Source: an uncultured Holosporaceae bacterium (GTDB taxonomy: Bacteria > Pseudomonadota > Alphaproteobacteria > RUG11792). From it: a stretch of DNA of 16,502 bases. The stretch is from positions 1-16,502 of the forward strand of contig CAMYPB010000013.1 in the NCBI GenBank assembly GCA_947285985.1. Direction: 5' to 3'. The notes under the pieces were generated by a model. It had not been told where the DNA came from. It saw only the letters and a list, made by a program, of their open reading frames with translations, and searched no databases. Below, piece by piece: positions 1 to 7,220 of this stretch; position 1 is the stretch's first letter, and every line of letters starts with the position of its first letter. The position numbers and the translations under genes were made by a program.

Positions 1-154
1 CTTCCGAACATCCTCCTGTTTGTATACTAAGGAGTGTGTTCAATTGTATTTCATTGGGATTTTTTGAATATTTTTTATGGATTGTATGGGCTTGATATAA
101 TAGTTCAAAGAATGGAAGGTTAAAAATTTTCTCAGCTTCTTGATATGAAATCAT
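1..154 (-). CDS. bioB: Biotin synthase BioB, N-terminal part (cut by window edge)
   Basis: Biotin synthase is the radical-SAM enzyme that inserts sulfur into dethiobiotin, the last step of biotin synthesis. Only the first 51 codons lie in the window. The reading runs from ATG at 154 down to base 1 and contains the family-typical N-terminal stretch ending in TLLSIQTGGCSE. In E. coli BioB the matching segment is TLLSIKTGACPEDCKYC, so Cys49 here would be the first cysteine of the CxxxCxxC cluster ligand, and the other two lie beyond the edge. A TAA stop sits a few codons upstream of this ATG in the same frame, which fixes the start. It is transcribed divergently from bioF with only 53 bases between the two start codons. 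It was recognised by reading the minus strand and is too short for most ORF callers. Confidence 0.93.
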   Translation of the reverse strand, partial: MISYQEAEKIFNLPFFELLYQAHTIHKKYSKNPNEIQLNTLLSIQTGGCSE

Positions 155-196
155 GTTTTTGTTAAAATCCAGACATTAATATTATTCTTGAGACGT

Positions 197-225
197 ATTA
201 TACGGGAATGTTGAAGAAATATGAA
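197..225 (-). promoter_or_regulatory. Candidate promoter for bioB
   Basis: On the minus strand there is a perfect TATAAT (202 to 197) with TTCATA (225 to 220) 17 bases upstream, giving a leader of about 35 bases before the bioB ATG at 154. The -35 part lies inside the bioF coding region. I see neither an E. coli-type BirA operator (long palindrome with GTAAACC arms) nor an alphaproteobacterial BioR box (TTATMKATAA) in the 53-base gap. I could not assign a convincing plus-strand promoter for bioF. Confidence 0.4.
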
Positions 226-1320
226 GATTTTTTAGATTCGATCAGGGACACGGATGAATTTAGAAAATTATATAAAATTGATTCAAGTTATATAGATTTT
301 TCGTCAAATGATTATTTAAATTTATCAAATAATAAGGATATAATAAATGCTGGATATTTAGTATCGAAAAAATACGGTGCAGGATCAACGGGGTCGAGGT
401 TATTGTCCGGAAACAAGGATATATACGATGAATTTGAACGTTTAATATCGTGTGATAAAAATATGGAGAATACTTTGATTTTTGGATCGGGGTATCAGGC
501 AAATTTCGGGATGATCGATTGTTTGGCAGACAAAAAAACACTCGTTCTCTTTGACAAGTTGAATCATGCGAGTTTATATAGGGGAGTTTTTTCGAGTGGT
601 GCACGGCTGATTCGATATAATCATATAGATTACGACGAATTAGAGAATATTTTAGAAGAGAATAAAGATTATGATAATAAAATAATCGTTTCAGAGACGG
701 TTTTTGGGATGGATGGGGATATTGCAGATATTGAAAAATTGTCATATTTATCCGACAAATACGATACAATTTTATATCTTGATGAGGCTCATGCAACGGG
801 GTTATATGGGCCGTATGGATACGGAATTTCAACGTCTTTTAAAAATTTATCATCAAGGAGGACGATCGTGATGGGAACGTTCAGCAAGGCGATAGGGTGC
901 TTTGGGGCGTATGTTTCGTCGTCTAATCTTATATACAATTTTATTATAAATAAATGTAATAGTTTTATATATTCAACGTCTTTATCTCCATTTTGTGTTG
1001 GGGCGTCGTATTGCGCGTGGAAGATGATACGAGGGATGGGATCCGAGAGGGATAATCTTCTGCAGAGATCCGACATACTGAGACGAAAAATAAAAGATAT
1101 GGGATATAATGTTATTGGAAATAAAACGAATATTATACCAATTATTATGGAGAATACAAAAAGTATGATGAATTTAAAAAATCGTTTTATGGAAAAAAAG
1201 ATTATAGTTTCTGGAATAAGGAGGCCGACTTCAAAGACTCCTCGAATTCGTATCGCTTTGAATCTTTCGCATACTGACGAAAATATAGCACAAATTTTAG
1301 ATATTTTGAAAGAAGGATAA
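208..1320 (+). CDS. bioF: 8-amino-7-oxononanoate synthase
   Basis: BioF condenses pimeloyl-ACP with L-alanine to 8-amino-7-oxononanoate (KAPA), using pyridoxal phosphate. The 370-residue protein matches the family in length and order of motifs: NDYLNLS near 34-40, the GAGSTGSRLLSG segment at 57-68, His120 (ring-stacking position), SETVFGMDGD at 162-171, DEAHATG at 192-198 with the PLP-binding Asp192 and His195, and GTFSKAIG with the Schiff-base lysine Lys227. All catalytic residues look intact. The ATG at 208 has a short GGGA four bases upstream; a TTG follows immediately but gives no better start. First gene of the plus-strand bio unit, with the next gene beginning 4 bases after its stop. 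Confidence 0.96.
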   Translation: MLKKYEDFLDSIRDTDEFRKLYKIDSSYIDFSSNDYLNLSNNKDIINAGYLVSKKYGAGSTGSRLLSGNKDIYDEFERLISCDKNMENTLIFGSGYQANFGMIDCLADKKTLVLFDKLNHASLYRGVFSSGARLIRYNHIDYDELENILEENKDYDNKIIVSETVFGMDGDIADIEKLSYLSDKYDTILYLDEAHATGLYGPYGYGISTSFKNLSSRRTIVMGTFSKAIGCFGAYVSSSNLIYNFIINKCNSFIYSTSLSPFCVGASYCAWKMIRGMGSERDNLLQRSDILRRKIKDMGYNVIGNKTNIIPIIMENTKSMMNLKNRFMEKKIIVSGIRRPTSKTPRIRIALNLSHTDENIAQILDILKEG

Positions 1321-1324
1321 AATT

Positions 1325-1942
1325 ATGGAAAAACTTTATATTTTGGCACATGGTTTTGGATTTGACGATAGGTATTGGGACAATTTTATCGATTTTTTAG
1401 ATCCCAAGGATTATGTTTTTTATCATGAAAACATAGAGATTCCAAGGGGTAGGAGGTATATAGGGGTTGGTCATTCTCTCGGATATTTGAAATTGAACAA
1501 TTCTGATATTCCGTTTGATTGTTTGATTTCTTTGCAGGGATTTTTAAATTTTTGTGGGAATGATGAGAAATTGAGGAAAATTCGTTTAAAATACCTCGAT
1601 AAAACGTATAAAAATTTTGAGGATGACCACAAGGATGCACTATCAAAATTTATTGCGGAAACGGGGTATAGAGGGGTTTTTGATGAATCGGCAACAAAAA
1701 TCAATAAAAATGATCTTTTGAATGATCTACGATTGTTATATAGCGGATATGAGCATAATAAAATCAAGACTCTTGCCCTTGGAAGTTGTGATGATGAAAT
1801 TGTGCCGATGAGTTTGATATATGACAATTTTGAGGGACTTGAGAATGTGTGGATAAATGAGGTTGATGGCGAGATGGGGCATTCTTTGGGGTATGACGAG
1901 GCTTCTCAAATTTTGGACATAATTGATGAGTTTTCAAAATAA
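1325..1942 (+). CDS. Small alpha/beta-hydrolase, probable pimeloyl-ACP methyl ester esterase (BioH/BioG type)
   Basis: The 205-residue protein starts with a strand plus AHGFG oxyanion-hole motif (8-12), then the nucleophile elbow GHSLG with Ser51, a late CDDE acid (Asp156 or Asp157) and a GHS with His186, so a complete Ser-Asp-His triad is visible. In this position, between bioF and bioC, the expected job is to cleave the methyl ester of pimeloyl-ACP made by the BioC route, the role of BioH or BioG. It is shorter than E. coli BioH (about 256 residues) and the distance between nucleophile and acid leaves little room for the usual lid; the size and the LISLQGFLNF segment after the elbow are closer to BioG. 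The function is inferred from fold and neighbours, not proved. An AAGGA Shine-Dalgarno at the end of bioF (1313-1317) sits properly before ATG 1325. Confidence 0.8.
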   Translation: MEKLYILAHGFGFDDRYWDNFIDFLDPKDYVFYHENIEIPRGRRYIGVGHSLGYLKLNNSDIPFDCLISLQGFLNFCGNDEKLRKIRLKYLDKTYKNFEDDHKDALSKFIAETGYRGVFDESATKINKNDLLNDLRLLYSGYEHNKIKTLALGSCDDEIVPMSLIYDNFEGLENVWINEVDGEMGHSLGYDEASQILDIIDEFSK

Positions 1943-2651
1943 ATTCAATGAGAGTGCGCGGATTTACGATATGCACGCAAATATTCAGCGAGATGTTTCG
2001 AAGGAAATGGTGGATTTTTATGTTAATTATAATAAAAATTTACCTAAAAAAATTCTTGACATTGGTTGTGGAACGGGGTTCAACATTGAGAATTTGAAGG
2101 TTTTTTATTCAAATTGTCATTATACTGCGCTTGATATTTCGCGGAATATGCTCGATATTGCGCGTCGGAAGTTTGGTGACAATCGCATGACTTATATTCA
2201 TCATGATGCTCAAAGCTTTGATTTTCAAGGGCTGATGTTCGATGCATGCATTTCGAACATGTGTTTTCAATGGATCGATGATCTTGAATTTTTTCTCGAT
2301 AAACTGAAAAAACATACAAATCGTATCATTTTTTCGACGTTATTGTCAGGAAGTTTTCGTGAATTTTATGAATTATTTGATAAAATTGAACCATTTTCTA
2401 GTTCAAACAAATTTTATAAAAATACTGATCAAATGCAAGAGATTTGTAGAAAAATTAGCGCAAATGTGAGATATTTTGAATTAGAAAAAATTATCATAAA
2501 ATCTTCTGCAATTGACGCTGCTCGCTATTTCAAGAATATTGGTGCGAGTATACATTCTGACAATTTTTATAAAAATTTAAATATTTTACGCAAAAATCGA
2601 GATAAAATAGAGTTAAAATACAAAATTTTTATTGGAGATATAATTTTATGA
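1926..2651 (+). CDS. bioC: Malonyl-ACP O-methyltransferase BioC
   Basis: BioC methylates the free carboxyl of malonyl-ACP with S-adenosylmethionine, so that fatty acid synthesis can build the pimeloyl chain. The protein (241 residues from ATG 1926) shows SAM motif I ILDIGCGTG at 43-51, the acidic post-II turn ALDIS with Asp70, and the BioC-typical SNMCFQWIDD at 110-119 (SNLAVQW in E. coli). A TTG at 1923 directly precedes the ATG; I prefer the ATG. The start lies inside the upstream esterase gene (17-base overlap), and its stop overlaps the bioD start as ATGA, so translation of three genes is probably coupled. Confidence 0.93.
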   Translation: MSFQNKFNESARIYDMHANIQRDVSKEMVDFYVNYNKNLPKKILDIGCGTGFNIENLKVFYSNCHYTALDISRNMLDIARRKFGDNRMTYIHHDAQSFDFQGLMFDACISNMCFQWIDDLEFFLDKLKKHTNRIIFSTLLSGSFREFYELFDKIEPFSSSNKFYKNTDQMQEICRKISANVRYFELEKIIIKSSAIDAARYFKNIGASIHSDNFYKNLNILRKNRDKIELKYKIFIGDIIL

Positions 2652-3250
2652 ATATTTTTGTGACGGGCACGGATACGGATGTTGGGAAGACTTTTGTGAG
2701 TGCGTGGATTTGTCTGCATACGGGCGCAACCTATTGGAAACCAATACAAACGGGTATGGAGATGGATCGGGATTTTGTTGCGAATATCGCGAAAAAGTCG
2801 AAAATTTTAGATGAAGTTTATCATTTGAAAGCTCCACTTTCCGCGTATGATGCTGCAAATATCGAAAATACGCGTATAAATCGCGATGTATTTTTCGAAA
2901 ATATTCCTGATCATACGATCATCGAGGGGGCGGGTGGTGTCCTCGTTCCGATTAGCGAAAATTTTATGATGGCCGATTTAATGAAGGATCTCAATGCGTG
3001 TGCCCTCGTTGTTGCGAAGTCTAGGCTCGGATTTTTGAACCATATTTTTTTAACGGTTGAAGCCCTCAAAGCGAGGAATATCAACATATTGGGGATAGTT
3101 GTGAATGGAAAAACAGATAAAATTGCAACGATTGAAAAGTTCACGAGTATCGAAGTTTTAGCAAATATACCTCATATTTTTGATACAAATTTATCTGATA
3201 ATTTATTAAAAATCGATATACCACAACGCATCAGGGAGATTTTATTATGA
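2648..3250 (+). CDS. bioD: Dethiobiotin synthetase
   Basis: BioD closes the ureido ring of 7,8-diaminononanoate with CO2 and ATP to give dethiobiotin. The 200-residue protein carries the P-loop GTDTDVGKT at 7-15, the substrate-binding KPIQTG with Lys31, the EGAGG motif at 93-97 and the VNG motif near 152-154. The usual PxSPHxAA segment appears as APLSAYDAA (62-70), so the His of this motif is replaced. It is about 25 residues shorter than the E. coli enzyme, mainly at the C-terminus. Both ends overlap neighbours by ATGA (bioC and bioA), a sign of coupled translation. Confidence 0.95.
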   Translation: MNIFVTGTDTDVGKTFVSAWICLHTGATYWKPIQTGMEMDRDFVANIAKKSKILDEVYHLKAPLSAYDAANIENTRINRDVFFENIPDHTIIEGAGGVLVPISENFMMADLMKDLNACALVVAKSRLGFLNHIFLTVEALKARNINILGIVVNGKTDKIATIEKFTSIEVLANIPHIFDTNLSDNLLKIDIPQRIREILL

Positions 3251-4470
3251 TATGGCGTCCTTTCACTCAGGAAAAAATTTGCCCTCCATCCATTGAAATT
3301 CAACGCGGAGAGGGGGCATATCTCTATGACAAATCTGGGAAAAAGTATTTAGATTTGATTTCGAGTTGGTGGGTTAATATTCATGGGCATGCGAATCGTG
3401 AGATTGCTGATGCGATTTTTAAGCAATCCACCACTCTAGAACACGTTATTTTTGCCGGTTTTTCGCATGATCCAGCGCAAAAATTGGTCATGGACCTCAA
3501 AAAAGTCACCCATCCTGAATTATGTCACTATTTCTTCTCAGATGACGGATCAACGGCTGTTGAAATCGCTTTGAAAATGGTATATCAATTTTTCGTAAAT
3601 ATTGGTATAAAAACGCGTAATATTTTCATAAATTTGAATGGAGCGTATCATGGGGACACTCTTGGAGCGATGAGTGCGTCTGGGAAGTCTTCTATTTATC
3701 ATAAAACTTTCTCAAATTTTTTCTTTGAAACGTTTTCTATCGATTTTCCGGATGATCAGATTACGGAAGATGAAGCTATATACAATTTGAAATTATTTTT
3801 AGAAAAAAAAGGTGAAAATGTTTGCGGTTTTATAGTTGAGCCTCTCGTCCAGGGTGCTGCGGGAATGAGGGTCTATCGTCCCGAATTTTTGGAAAAAGTT
3901 GTTGAGGAAATTCGCAAATATGAAATCCCCGTGATTTTTGACGAAGTTATGACGGGTTTTTATCGTACTGGTACAATATTTGCGATGAATCAGACAAAAA
4001 TCATTCCAGATATTATATGCATCTCAAAGGCGCTTACAGGCGGATTCTTGCCACTCGCTTTGACAATCGCGAATGATAAAATTTATAACAATTTTTTGTC
4101 AAATTCTTGGGAAAAAGCGCTCCTCCACGGTCATTCCTACACGGCGAATCCGATATCTTGTGCAGCCTCGATAAAATCCCTCGAAATTTTGAATAGAATA
4201 GAAACTATATCAAATATTAAGAAAATTGAATCAATACATGCATCATATTTGCCTAAAATTTGTAATGTTTTTAACAAAAGACAAAAAGGGACGATCGCTG
4301 CCTTTGATGTTCAAGATCCGGAAAAAGCATCTCAAATACGTGTAAAAATGCTTGAAAATGGCCTGATAATTCGACCAATCGGAAAAACAATCTACATAAT
4401 CCCACCATATTGCATAAATCCACAGGATTTGGAAATTGCCTACAATACATTGATAAATTTAATCAAATAA
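3247..4470 (+). CDS. bioA: Adenosylmethionine-8-amino-7-oxononanoate aminotransferase
   Basis: BioA transfers an amino group, in the known family from S-adenosylmethionine, to KAPA and forms 7,8-diaminononanoate. In 407 residues the class III aminotransferase features are all present: the N-terminal WRPFTQ (3-8), SSWWVNIHGH (39-48, typical of BioA), DDGSTAVE for the PLP phosphate (99-106), the FDEVMTGFYRTG motif with Asp232, the Schiff-base Lys261 in ISKALTGG, and HGHSYTANPISC. The SSWW segment favours BioA over other class III enzymes. Whether SAM or lysine (as in BioK) is the donor cannot be decided from sequence alone. Last gene of the unit, followed directly by a terminator. Confidence 0.95.
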   Translation: MIWRPFTQEKICPPSIEIQRGEGAYLYDKSGKKYLDLISSWWVNIHGHANREIADAIFKQSTTLEHVIFAGFSHDPAQKLVMDLKKVTHPELCHYFFSDDGSTAVEIALKMVYQFFVNIGIKTRNIFINLNGAYHGDTLGAMSASGKSSIYHKTFSNFFFETFSIDFPDDQITEDEAIYNLKLFLEKKGENVCGFIVEPLVQGAAGMRVYRPEFLEKVVEEIRKYEIPVIFDEVMTGFYRTGTIFAMNQTKIIPDIICISKALTGGFLPLALTIANDKIYNNFLSNSWEKALLHGHSYTANPISCAASIKSLEILNRIETISNIKKIESIHASYLPKICNVFNKRQKGTIAAFDVQDPEKASQIRVKMLENGLIIRPIGKTIYIIPPYCINPQDLEIAYNTLINLIK

Positions 4471-4496
4471 CCGTATTTTTTTATTAAAATACGGTT
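4469..4496. terminator. Intrinsic terminator between convergent bioA and sodB
   Basis: A perfect 11-bp inverted repeat, AACCGTATTTT (4469-4479) against AAAATACGGTT (4486-4496), with a 6-base loop. It begins at the last bases of the bioA stop codon and is followed on the plus strand by AAATTTTT. It ends seven bases before the sodB stop codon, so it can serve both transcripts. Confidence 0.85.
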
Positions 4497-4503
4497 AAAT
4501 TTT

Positions 4504-5073
4504 TCAATACAATTGTTGCCAATTTATGCAATTTTTAATCAAATTTTCGATATATGATGCCCTGTTGTTTCGATAATCTATATAGTACGCGTGTTCCCAA
4601 AGATCGATTACACAAACTGGCTTATACCCTGAACCTATTGGATTTTCAGCATTTTGCGTGTTTAAAAATGATAAAATTCCATCCTTTTCAACAAGCCAAC
4701 TCCATCCACTCCCAAACATCGTGGATGCAAAATCTATGTAGTCCTTCAAAAAAGCATCAAATGAATTAAATTGCTGATCAATCATTGATTTCAACTTGCC
4801 TTCCGGTGCATTTTGCCCTTTTTTCAAACATTTCCAATAAAAATCATGGTTGAAAACTTGCGACGCATTGTTGAAAATTTTCTGATCCTTTCCGCGCGAT
4901 GCAACAATCATATCCTCGAGAGACATATTTTCAAATTCAGTCCCAACAATCAATGAATTCAACGTCTTTGCGTACCCACAATGATGCTTGCCATAATGAA
5001 AATCTATCGTTTCCTCGCTTAAAATCGGACTAAGTTCTGAATTTTTGTATGAAATCTTTGCTTCAATTTGCAT
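4504..5073 (-). CDS. sodB: Superoxide dismutase, iron type
   Basis: The enzyme dismutates superoxide to oxygen and peroxide in the cytoplasm. Counting from ATG 5073 the protein has 189 residues and the four metal ligands fall at His26 (HYGKHH), His76 (FNHDFYW), Asp157 and His161 (DLWEHAYYIDYRN), matching the E. coli SodB pattern. Gln72 in NNASQVFNH corresponds to the Gln that marks iron-type enzymes, whereas manganese types have Gly there and Gln elsewhere. An in-frame GTG at 5085 would add four residues, but it overlaps the good Shine-Dalgarno TGAGG seen 6-7 bases before ATG 5073, so I choose the ATG. A TATAAT lies at 5146 to 5141 on the minus strand without a clear -35; read-through from the upstream tRNA gene is also possible. 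Confidence 0.95.
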   Translation of the reverse strand: MQIEAKISYKNSELSPILSEETIDFHYGKHHCGYAKTLNSLIVGTEFENMSLEDMIVASRGKDQKIFNNASQVFNHDFYWKCLKKGQNAPEGKLKSMIDQQFNSFDAFLKDYIDFASTMFGSGWSWLVEKDGILSFLNTQNAENPIGSGYKPVCVIDLWEHAYYIDYRNNRASYIENLIKNCINWQQLY

Positions 5074-5177
5074 AAAATACCTCACAATACCAATGAAATA
5101 CTACGAGGATTAAAACACAAAACGAAAAAAAATGCAATTAATTATAAAAATGCAACACTTTTTATTAAAAAACAACA

Positions 5178-5267
5178 TGGCGGATGGGGTGGGATTCGAA
5201 CCCACGAAGGAGTTACCCCCTTGCCGGTTTTCAAGACCGGTGCCTTCAACCGCTCGACCACCCATCC
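5178..5267 (-). tRNA. tRNA-Ser (anticodon UGA)
   Basis: The minus strand folds as a class II tRNA: acceptor GGATGGG/CCCATCC, discriminator G, encoded CCA (bases 5180-5178), D-arm with GAGCGGTTGA, anticodon stem CCGGT/ACCGG with loop CTTGAAA (anticodon TGA), a long variable arm and T-arm GTGGGTTCGAATCCCAC. The long variable arm and the anticodon agree on serine. Confidence 0.96.
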
Positions 5268-5279
5268 GATATATGTTAT

Positions 5280-5308
5280 ATTGTATAACAAAAGCTGAGA
5301 ATCGTCAA
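5280..5308 (-). promoter_or_regulatory. Promoter of tRNA-Ser
   Basis: On the minus strand TTGACG (5308 to 5303) and TACAAT (5285 to 5280) are separated by exactly 17 bases, and the -10 ends 12 bases before the tRNA 5' end. The same segment includes the palindrome TGTTATA-TTG-TATAACA (5274-5290), which could also supply a -10 for xerD in the other direction. Confidence 0.6.
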
Positions 5309-5313
5309 TACTT

Positions 5314-6255
5314 ATGAACAAAAATTTAATACTGCTTGAAAGATTCAAAGAAATGTTAGTCGCAGAACGCAATCTCTCGATGAATAGCGTTGAATCGTAT
5401 GTGAGAGATATCACGAAATTCATGCATCTATACGACGATATGGAAAAAATCTCTCAAGAGGATATTCAACGTTATATTGAAATATTGCGAAACAATGGTT
5501 CAAGGAACTCAACGATACAACGCAACATATCATCCCTCAGACAATTTTTTGGGTTTCTTTATGATGAAAAAAATCTACACTCAAATCCAATGACTCACCT
5601 CAAAACGAAAGCAAAACACAAAACATTACCAAAAACCATCTCAGAGGAAGAAATGAAAATGCTGTTATCATATTTCGACAATGCAACAACAAAAACATCA
5701 ATTCGTCTGAGATGCATGTTACACGTACTATACGCGGGCGGACTGCGCGTCTCAGAGCTCGTCTCCCTCAAAAATGATGCTCTAATATACGATGCAGAGT
5801 CCGACAGGCACTTCATCATAATAAAAGGCAAAGGCAATAAAGAACGAATAATTCCACTCCATAAACACGCATCCACATCTATAGTTCAGTATAAACAAAG
5901 TATTCGATCAATGTCAACAAAAAAAAATACTTGCAATACATATATGTTTTCGAGTAGTATATCTAAGGAGGGGCATATGACAAGGCAGGGATTTGCGAAG
6001 ATTTTGAAAAAAGTTGCAGAAGAAGTTGGAATTGCGCGCGAAAAAATTTCTCCGCATGTTATTCGCCACGCATTTGCGACCCATATGTTGAATCATGGTG
6101 CCGATCTTTTGAGTATTCAAAAATTGCTCGGACATAAGGATATATCGACGACACAGATATATACGCATGTCGCTAGTGAGAAGTTGAAAAAAATCGTTGA
6201 GGAGAATTTTGATTCTCACAAGATTCGCGCTGTGGTTGACAAAGATCATGAATAA
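5314..6255 (+). CDS. xerD: Site-specific tyrosine recombinase XerD
   Basis: XerD with XerC resolves chromosome dimers at dif. The 313-residue protein has an N-terminal SAM-like core-binding domain (about 8-90) and a C-terminal catalytic domain with all active-site residues: Arg145 (GGLRVSEL), Lys173 (KGKGNKER), His248 and Arg251 (HVIRHAFATH), His274 (LLGHKDIS) and Tyr283 (TTQIYTH). The NHGADL and HAFATH wording is that of XerD rather than XerC. No strong Shine-Dalgarno is seen before ATG 5314. An internal in-frame ATG at 5977 is preceded by TAAGGAGG. Base composition of the plus strand changes from C-over-G to G-over-C at about 5930. Its end overlaps the miaA start by 8 bases. Confidence 0.9.
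   Translation: MNKNLILLERFKEMLVAERNLSMNSVESYVRDITKFMHLYDDMEKISQEDIQRYIEILRNNGSRNSTIQRNISSLRQFFGFLYDEKNLHSNPMTHLKTKAKHKTLPKTISEEEMKMLLSYFDNATTKTSIRLRCMLHVLYAGGLRVSELVSLKNDALIYDAESDRHFIIIKGKGNKERIIPLHKHASTSIVQYKQSIRSMSTKKNTCNTYMFSSSISKEGHMTRQGFAKILKKVAEEVGIAREKISPHVIRHAFATHMLNHGADLLSIQKLLGHKDISTTQIYTHVASEKLKKIVEENFDSHKIRAVVDKDHE
5922..5938 (+). repeat. 17-base direct repeat, copy 1 (inside xerD)
   Basis: AAAAAATACTTGCAATA occurs here and again, identical, at 8572-8588, 2.65 kb downstream. This copy lies in xerD codons near residues 203-208, between active-site Lys173 and His248. Chance is not excluded in such AT-rich DNA. Confidence 0.5.
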
Positions 6256-7099
6256 GGTCATTGTTGTTGCAGGGGCGACCGCGAGTGGGAAATCAAAGTT
6301 TGCAGTAGAGATTGCCTTGAAATTCAAGAGTGCGGTTGTTATAAATGCAGATAGCTTGCAAGTTTATCAAGAGGTTCCAATTTTAACAGCTCAACCTACA
6401 GTTGATGATATGTGTGGTGTTCCTCACGAGATGTATGGTTTTGTTTCCCACGGAAATTCAATGAATGCATACATTTGGGCAAGTCGGGCAGCATCTGAAA
6501 TACAACGTGCACTAGATTCAGAAATACAACCTATAGTTGTTGGTGGAAGTGGGATGTATATAAATGCGTTGATTTATGGTTTTTCGAAAATGCCTAAAAT
6601 TGACGATAATATACGTCGCGAAGCCGTTCGTATGGGGAGTGAAGAATATGAAAAAATGTGTAAAATTGTTTATGAAAATGATCCCAATGTATTGAAAATT
6701 ATAGCTCCTGAAAATCATAGACAAATGAGTCGTGCATATGAGATACTCGTTCAAACTGGGCGTTCCATAATCTTCTATCTCAATCAACCGCGTGAAAAAT
6801 TTTTGAAAAATGTGGATTTTCAGACACATATAATTGATATAGAAAGAAGTGAACTTTATGAGCGTATTAATCAGAGATTTCGCGTGATGGTTGAAAAAGG
6901 CGCTATAGATGAAGTGCGTAATTTGATAAATATAACGGGTAAAGACCTTGAGTATCCTGCTTTTCAAGCGATTGGAGTTCGGGAGATTATGATGTATCTC
7001 GATGGAAAAATCAACTATGACGCGATGATCGATCTTGCAACTCAAAAATCGCGTAATTATGCGAAAAGACAAATCACATGGTTTAAAAAATATCGATAA
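6248..7099 (+). CDS. miaA: tRNA dimethylallyltransferase MiaA
   Basis: MiaA attaches a dimethylallyl group to N6 of A37 in tRNAs that read codons beginning with U, including the tRNA-Ser(UGA) and tRNA-Trp of this window. From ATG 6248 the protein has 283 residues, starting with the P-loop GATASGKS (9-16), then NADSLQVYQEVPILTAQP (33-50; DSxQVY is the family signature), VPHEMYGF, the VVGGSGMYINAL segment (97-108), the NHRQMSRAYEI helix and a C-terminal AIGVREI and YAKRQITWF. A longer reading from TTG 6197 lies within xerD and adds residues with no family match, so I reject it. The start overlaps the xerD stop, suggesting an operon. Confidence 0.94.
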   Translation: MNKVIVVAGATASGKSKFAVEIALKFKSAVVINADSLQVYQEVPILTAQPTVDDMCGVPHEMYGFVSHGNSMNAYIWASRAASEIQRALDSEIQPIVVGGSGMYINALIYGFSKMPKIDDNIRREAVRMGSEEYEKMCKIVYENDPNVLKIIAPENHRQMSRAYEILVQTGRSIIFYLNQPREKFLKNVDFQTHIIDIERSELYERINQRFRVMVEKGAIDEVRNLINITGKDLEYPAFQAIGVREIMMYLDGKINYDAMIDLATQKSRNYAKRQITWFKKYR

Positions 7100-7133
7100 A
7101 TTTCAAAAAAAATTGTGTACGAAATGTCATAAA

Positions 7134-7163
7134 GTGACAAAACCTATGTTATAAAGTTAATAT
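7134..7163 (+). promoter_or_regulatory. Candidate promoter for the terminase gene
   Basis: GTGACA (7134-7139) and TAATAT (7158-7163) are 18 bases apart, about 58 bases before the terminase ATG. The inverted repeat CGCAA-aaata-TTGCG (7167-7181) lies at the expected start of transcription and could be an operator. Elements are of medium quality. Confidence 0.35.
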
Positions 7164-7220
7164 GTGCGCAAAAATATTGCGTTAATAATAAAAAAAACTT
7201 TAATAATAAGGAGAAAAATA

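Noticed and set aside
260..832. Long minus-strand reading of 190 codons opposite bioF
   Set aside because: It is a shadow of bioF; its His/Tyr/Ile-rich translation has no recognisable motif.
5274..5290. Palindrome TGTTATA-TTG-TATAACA as a recombination or operator site next to xerD
   Set aside because: It coincides with the -10 region of tRNA-Ser and possibly xerD; the promoter reading explains it, and no Xer core site is recognisable.
6197..6247. Upstream extension of MiaA from TTG
   Set aside because: The extra 17 residues lie in another frame of xerD and precede the standard MNKVIVVAGATASGKS start of the family.
6518..7072. Minus-strand reading of 184 codons opposite miaA
   Set aside because: Shadow of miaA, with no motif or Shine-Dalgarno.
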